NCBI GenBank assembly: GCA_947629725.1
Contig: CANREU010000022.1
Location: 1 to 15,377, forward strand
Direction of reading: 5' to 3'
DNA: 15,377 nt
Source of the DNA: an uncultured Clostridia bacterium
Lineage (GTDB): Bacteria; Bacillota; Clostridia; Christensenellales; Borkfalkiaceae
Notes under the pieces: model-generated
The model's database searches: none
Seen by the model: the letters and a program-made list of their open reading frames with translations, nothing else
What the model was told of the DNA's origin: nothing
Made by a program: the position numbers and the translations under genes
In this document: positions 12,212 through 15,377 of the stretch, in pieces
Layout of the letters: every line of letters begins with the position of its first letter
How positions within the stretch are numbered: the stretch's first letter is position 1

Positions 12212-12239
12212 AATAAAAATCAAACGGGAGACGAATCAT

Positions 12240-13385
12240 ATGGCGAAGAAAACCAACAAAGACATGGAAGAGTTCTTCCCCGCCCTCGCCGATCTGGAGC
12301 GGGAGAAGGGGATCACCGCGGAGGCGTTCGTGGAGGCGCTCCAGAACGCCCTCGCTTCCGCCTACAAGAAGCAGTACGACGGGGCTTCGGGGGTGATCGA
12401 GGTCCGCCTCGACCCCGAGAAGCGCGCCATCCGCTACTTCCGCAGCCAGACGGTGGTCGACAGCGAGGAGCCCGGGGAGGGGGAGATCTCCCTCGAGGAC
12501 GCCCTCCTCATCCGCAAGAAGGCGCAGGTGGGGGACGTCATCACCGAGGAGTTCGTCCCGCAGAACTTCTCGCGCATCGCCGCGCAGACGGCGAAGCAGG
12601 TCATCCTGCAAAAGATCCACGAGACGGAGCGCGACAACACCCTCTCCGAGTTCTCCGACAAAGAGGGGGAACTCATGAGCGGGCTCATCCGCAAAGTGGA
12701 CGCGCGCAACGTGTATATCGAGCTCGGCAAGGGGCAGATCGAGGGGCTCATGCTCCCGCAGGATCAGGTCCCCGGCGAGCGCTACAACGCGGGCGACCGC
12801 ATCAAGGTGTTCGTAAAGAGAGTGAAGAGCGGCGGCAGAAACGCGCAGGTGCTCGTCTCGCGCGCGGCGCCCGGGCTCGTGAAGAGGCTGTTTGAGGAGG
12901 AAGTGCCCGAGATCAAGCAGGGGCTCGTCTCCGTGAAGGCGATCTCCCGCGAGGCGGGGCACCGCACCAAGATGGCGATCGCCTCCTCCGATCCCCGAGT
13001 GGACGCGGTGGGTGCGTGCGTGGGCAACAAGGGCGCCCGCGTCAACGCCGTCGTCGCCGAACTCGGCGGCGAGAAGATCGACATCATCCTCTGGAGCGAG
13101 AACCCGCTCGAATTCATCGCGAAGGCGCTCTCCCCCGCGACGGTCGTCTCCGTCACCCAGCTCTCCGAGAAATCGGCGATCGCGGTCGTGCCCGACGAAA
13201 AGCTCTCCCTTGCGATCGGGCGCGACGGGCAGAATGCCCGCCTCGCGGCGCGGCTCACGGGCTGGAAGATCGACGTGAAGAGCGAGACGGCGGCCGCAAA
13301 ACTCAACCTCGACGAGATCGTGTACGGCGCGGAGGAAGGGGAGACGGAGCCCGCCGAAGTTCCCGCGGAGAACGCGGAGGAGTGA
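12240..13385 (+). CDS. nusA: Transcription termination/antitermination factor NusA
   Basis: NusA binds RNA polymerase and nascent RNA and modulates pausing, termination and antitermination. The 381-residue protein has the short Gram-positive layout: polymerase-binding N-terminal domain (1-~130, FFPALADLEREKGITAEAFVEALQNAL), S1 domain (~143-207), KH1 (GACVGNKGARV, 258-268) and KH2 (LAIGRDGQNARLAARLTGW, 324-342), ending in an acidic tail. The acidic repeats of the E. coli protein are absent, as is usual outside Proteobacteria. The start at 12240 has GGGAG (12226-12230) 9 nt upstream; an in-frame ATG-like extension from 12195 overlaps rimP and lacks a ribosome site. Confidence 0.97.
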   Translation: MAKKTNKDMEEFFPALADLEREKGITAEAFVEALQNALASAYKKQYDGASGVIEVRLDPEKRAIRYFRSQTVVDSEEPGEGEISLEDALLIRKKAQVGDVITEEFVPQNFSRIAAQTAKQVILQKIHETERDNTLSEFSDKEGELMSGLIRKVDARNVYIELGKGQIEGLMLPQDQVPGERYNAGDRIKVFVKRVKSGGRNAQVLVSRAAPGLVKRLFEEEVPEIKQGLVSVKAISREAGHRTKMAIASSDPRVDAVGACVGNKGARVNAVVAELGGEKIDIILWSENPLEFIAKALSPATVVSVTQLSEKSAIAVVPDEKLSLAIGRDGQNARLAARLTGWKIDVKSETAAAKLNLDEIVYGAEEGETEPAEVPAENAEE

Positions 13386-13386
13386 C

Positions 13387-13653
13387 ATGGAGAAGAAGAT
13401 CCCGTTCCGCACCTGCATCGCCTGCCGCACCGAAAAGCCCAAGCGCGAAATGCTGCGCGTGGTGAAGAACGCGGCGGGGGAGATACGGCTCGCCTTCTCG
13501 GGGAAGCTCCCCGGGCGGGGCGCCTACCTCTGCAACGGTGCGGACTGCGTCGCGAGATTGCGCAAATACAAGCTGCTGCACAAGGCGTTCTCCTGCGAGG
13601 TGAGCGAGGAAGTGTACGCGGCGATCGAGGAGGAATTCCGCCGTGGATCGTAA
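13387..13653 (+). CDS. rnpM: RNase P modulator RnpM (YlxR family, DUF448)
   Basis: An 88-residue YlxR-family protein; the B. subtilis member binds the RNase P RNA and modulates its activity. The family signatures are present: RTCIACRTEKPKREMLRVV at the N-terminus and GKLPGRGAYLC in the middle, with Cys10, Cys13, Cys49 and Cys54. It starts 1 nt after the nusA stop and overlaps ylxQ by 11 nt, so it is translated as part of the coupled operon. The position between nusA and ylxQ is the conserved one in Bacillota. Confidence 0.93.
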   Translation: MEKKIPFRTCIACRTEKPKREMLRVVKNAAGEIRLAFSGKLPGRGAYLCNGADCVARLRKYKLLHKAFSCEVSEEVYAAIEEEFRRGS

Positions 13654-13945
13654 GGCGGCGGCCTACCTCGGCTTCGCGCGGCGGGCGGGCAAACTCGCCC
13701 TCGGCATGAACGCGGTCGCCTCCCTGAAGAAGACCTGTCTTCTCGTGGCGGACCGCGCGGTCTCGGAAAATTCGCGCGAAAAGATAGAGGGACTGCAAAA
13801 AAGATTCTCCTGCCCGCTCGCATGGTGCGAAGGGTTAGGGGAGGCGGCGGGAAAAGCGGGCTGTATGCTTGCGGCGGTCGGCGAGGAACATCTCGCCGCA
13901 GCGCTTCTCGGCGTGCTCGGGACGGAAAACGAATCGGAGGATTGA
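13643..13945 (+). CDS. ylxQ: L7Ae-family RNA-binding protein YlxQ
   Basis: A 100-residue protein of the L7Ae/L30e (kink-turn-binding) fold, with KAAAYLGFARRAGKLALGMNAV, TCLLVADRAVSENSREKI and a hydrophobic C-terminal helix. The GTG start has a strong GGAGG-type site (13627-13634) inside the end of rnpM, and the genes overlap by 11 nt. Assignment rests on the fold signature plus the conserved location before infB. The cellular role of YlxQ is not established; a part in ribosome or RNA metabolism is inferred from the family. Confidence 0.88.
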   Translation: MDRKAAAYLGFARRAGKLALGMNAVASLKKTCLLVADRAVSENSREKIEGLQKRFSCPLAWCEGLGEAAGKAGCMLAAVGEEHLAAALLGVLGTENESED

Positions 13946-13953
13946 TTGTCGGT

Positions 13954-15377
13954 ATGGCATACGAAAACATCGAAAAATTGAGCGGACTTTTGAAATCGGG
14001 GGAGATGGGGGCGTTGAGAGACTCCCTCTCCGCGAGCGAGAAGAAGCTCAACGAACTGCTCCGCAAACTTGCGGAACTCGAGGCGGCGGAGCAGAAAAAA
14101 CGTGCGGAAGAGGAGGCAAAGCGCCGCGCGGAAGAGGAGGCAAAGGCACAGGAGGAGGCGGCGCGTCTCGCACGCGAAGAGGCGGAAAAGCTCGCCGCGC
14201 AGCCCGCGCCCGAACCTGTCCCCGCCCCCGCTCCCGAGCCCGCGCCCGCCGCGAAGGAGGAGAAGACGGAGCCCGTCCGCCCGCAGCAACCCGCGCGGGA
14301 GACCCGCCCCGCCCAGCCCGTCCGCCCGCAGCAGAGGCCCGAGGGGACGAGGCCGGTATTCCGCCCCGCGCCGTCGGGGGACCGCCGTCCTTCCTACACG
14401 CCCGGACAGAACCGCCCCGCGCCTGCGGGGAGCCGTCCGCCCGTCCGTCCCGCACCCGCGGGGGCCCGTCCTTCGGTGCGCCCCGCGCCCGTTCCGCCTC
14501 CCGCGCCCCCGGCGCGCAGGGAGTTCGCCGCGGGCAAGAAGTACGACAATAAGAGTTACACCGAGCGCCGTCCCGTGAACAAGCGGGCGCTCCAGCGCCA
14601 GCAGGGGGCGGACATCGGCGACTTCGACAAGGAGAGCGGATACCGCAAGGCGCGCTTCGGCAAGAAGGCGCGCAAGGAGACGCAGACGGTCAAGATCGAC
14701 CACGCCGTCGTCACCACGCAGGACATCCCCATCAAGGTGCTCTCCGAAAAGCTCGGGATCTCCGCGACGGAGATCGTGAAGCGTCTCTTCCGCGAGGGGG
14801 TCACCAAGACGGTGAACGAATCGGTGGACTACGACAACGCGGCGTTCATCGCCCTCGAGCTCGGGATCGACCTCGAATACAAGCCCGAGAAGACGGCGGA
14901 GCAGACCCTCATCGAGGAGCACGGCGCGGAGGAGGGCGAAAACCTCGTGCCGCGCGCGCCCGTCGTCACCGTGATGGGGCACGTCGACCACGGCAAGACC
15001 TCCCTCCTCGACTACATCCGCAAGACCAACGTCACCGCGGGCGAGGCGGGCGGCATCACGCAGAGCATCGGCGCGTACACCGTCGACCTCGGCGAGGACA
15101 GGAAGATCACCTTCATCGATACCCCCGGCCACGCGGCGTTCTCCGCCATGCGGGCGCGCGGCGCGCAGGTGACCGACATCGTCGTGCTCGTGGTCGCCGC
15201 GGACGACGGCATCATGCCACAGACGGTGGAGGCGATTGACCATGCGAAGGCGGCGGAGGTGCCCATCATCGTCGCCATGAACAAGATGGATAAACCCAAC
15301 GTGGATCCCGACAGGGTGAAGCAGGGGCTCATGAAATACGACCTCGTCCCCGAGGAATGGGGCGGCGACGTCATCGT
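13954..15377 (+). CDS. infB: Translation initiation factor IF-2 (3' end outside window)
   Basis: IF-2 is the GTPase that positions initiator tRNA and joins ribosomal subunits. The first 474 residues are present. They comprise a charged Ala/Glu/Lys/Arg helix (~45-86), a long Pro/Arg/Ala-rich linker (~87-195) with PVRPQQ repeats, a single IF2N domain (~252-318, IPIKVLSEKLGISATEIVKRLF) and the start of the GTPase domain. The GTPase motifs are GHVDHGKTS (342-350), AGGITQ, DTPGH (389-393) and NKMD (443-446). The ATG follows the ylxQ stop by 8 nt, with GGAGG at 13936-13940. An in-frame TTG at 13942 lies too close to that site. It is the last visible gene of the rimP operon. Confidence 0.97.
   Translation, partial: MAYENIEKLSGLLKSGEMGALRDSLSASEKKLNELLRKLAELEAAEQKKRAEEEAKRRAEEEAKAQEEAARLAREEAEKLAAQPAPEPVPAPAPEPAPAAKEEKTEPVRPQQPARETRPAQPVRPQQRPEGTRPVFRPAPSGDRRPSYTPGQNRPAPAGSRPPVRPAPAGARPSVRPAPVPPPAPPARREFAAGKKYDNKSYTERRPVNKRALQRQQGADIGDFDKESGYRKARFGKKARKETQTVKIDHAVVTTQDIPIKVLSEKLGISATEIVKRLFREGVTKTVNESVDYDNAAFIALELGIDLEYKPEKTAEQTLIEEHGAEEGENLVPRAPVVTVMGHVDHGKTSLLDYIRKTNVTAGEAGGITQSIGAYTVDLGEDRKITFIDTPGHAAFSAMRARGAQVTDIVVLVVAADDGIMPQTVEAIDHAKAAEVPIIVAMNKMDKPNVDPDRVKQGLMKYDLVPEEWGGDVI

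Noticed and set aside
12198..13442. 414-codon minus-strand open frame opposite nusA
   Set aside because: Mirror of the nusA codons; repetitive Leu/Asp/Glu/His/Val composition and no domain.
13663..15243. 526-codon minus-strand open frame opposite ylxQ and infB
   Set aside because: Same artefact, amplified by the Pro/Arg-rich tract of IF-2.

Overview
The window is a GC-rich stretch of a chromosome from a low-redundancy bacterial lineage, most likely an uncultured clostridial Bacillota. The evidence is the gene order (fusA-tuf; ispG next to a PolC-derived gene; rimP-nusA-rnpM-ylxQ-infB), near-consensus sigma-A promoters with 16-17 bp spacers, strong GGAGG ribosome sites, and the presence of PolC-type and RnpM/YlxQ proteins. 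No 16S or species-level marker is present, so the placement is an inference.

Layout. (1) 1-2184: the end of the str operon, with the 3' part of fusA (EF-G), a separate tuf promoter with an elaborate upstream and leader region, tuf (EF-Tu) and a strong terminator. (2) 2185-2906: about 0.7 kb with no convincing gene, filled with GC-rich hairpin repeats: two tandem copies of a G-quadruplex-capable unit, an 86-bp MITE-like element and a REP-like hairpin cluster. (3) 2907-5591: a lower-GC accessory cassette. It holds a small XRE regulator divergent from a single-chain restriction-modification-like protein (N-terminal PD-(D/E)xK-like nuclease plus adenine methyltransferase). A 93-bp intergenic region between them carries a 15-bp-arm inverted repeat over a perfect TTGACA-17-TATAAT promoter. 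(4) 5592-5752: a tRNA-Pro on the minus strand with the unusual anticodon AGG, its own promoter, and a 16-bp perfect hairpin touching its CCA end. (5) 5786-8399, minus strand: a membrane-anchored XRE/zinc-ribbon protein and a secreted DUF4832-type lipoprotein with a glycosidase-like barrel, each with its own promoter and terminator. (6) 8444-11565, plus strand: an apparent operon nrdR-ispG-'polC N-terminal part'. (7) 11652 to the end: rimP-nusA-rnpM-ylxQ-infB, under its own promoter with a leader hairpin; infB runs off the window.

The most striking observation is the gene at 10045-11565. It sits where clostridia and bacilli keep polC and encodes the PolC N-terminal domain, OB fold and complete DEDDh proofreading exonuclease. 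The PHP domain and the whole polymerase are missing, and the frame ends cleanly. It may be a free-standing proofreading subunit derived from PolC. The restriction-modification cassette with its double operator and probably leaderless regulator is the second point of interest. Many long minus-strand open frames opposite tuf, ispG, nusA and infB are composition artefacts.
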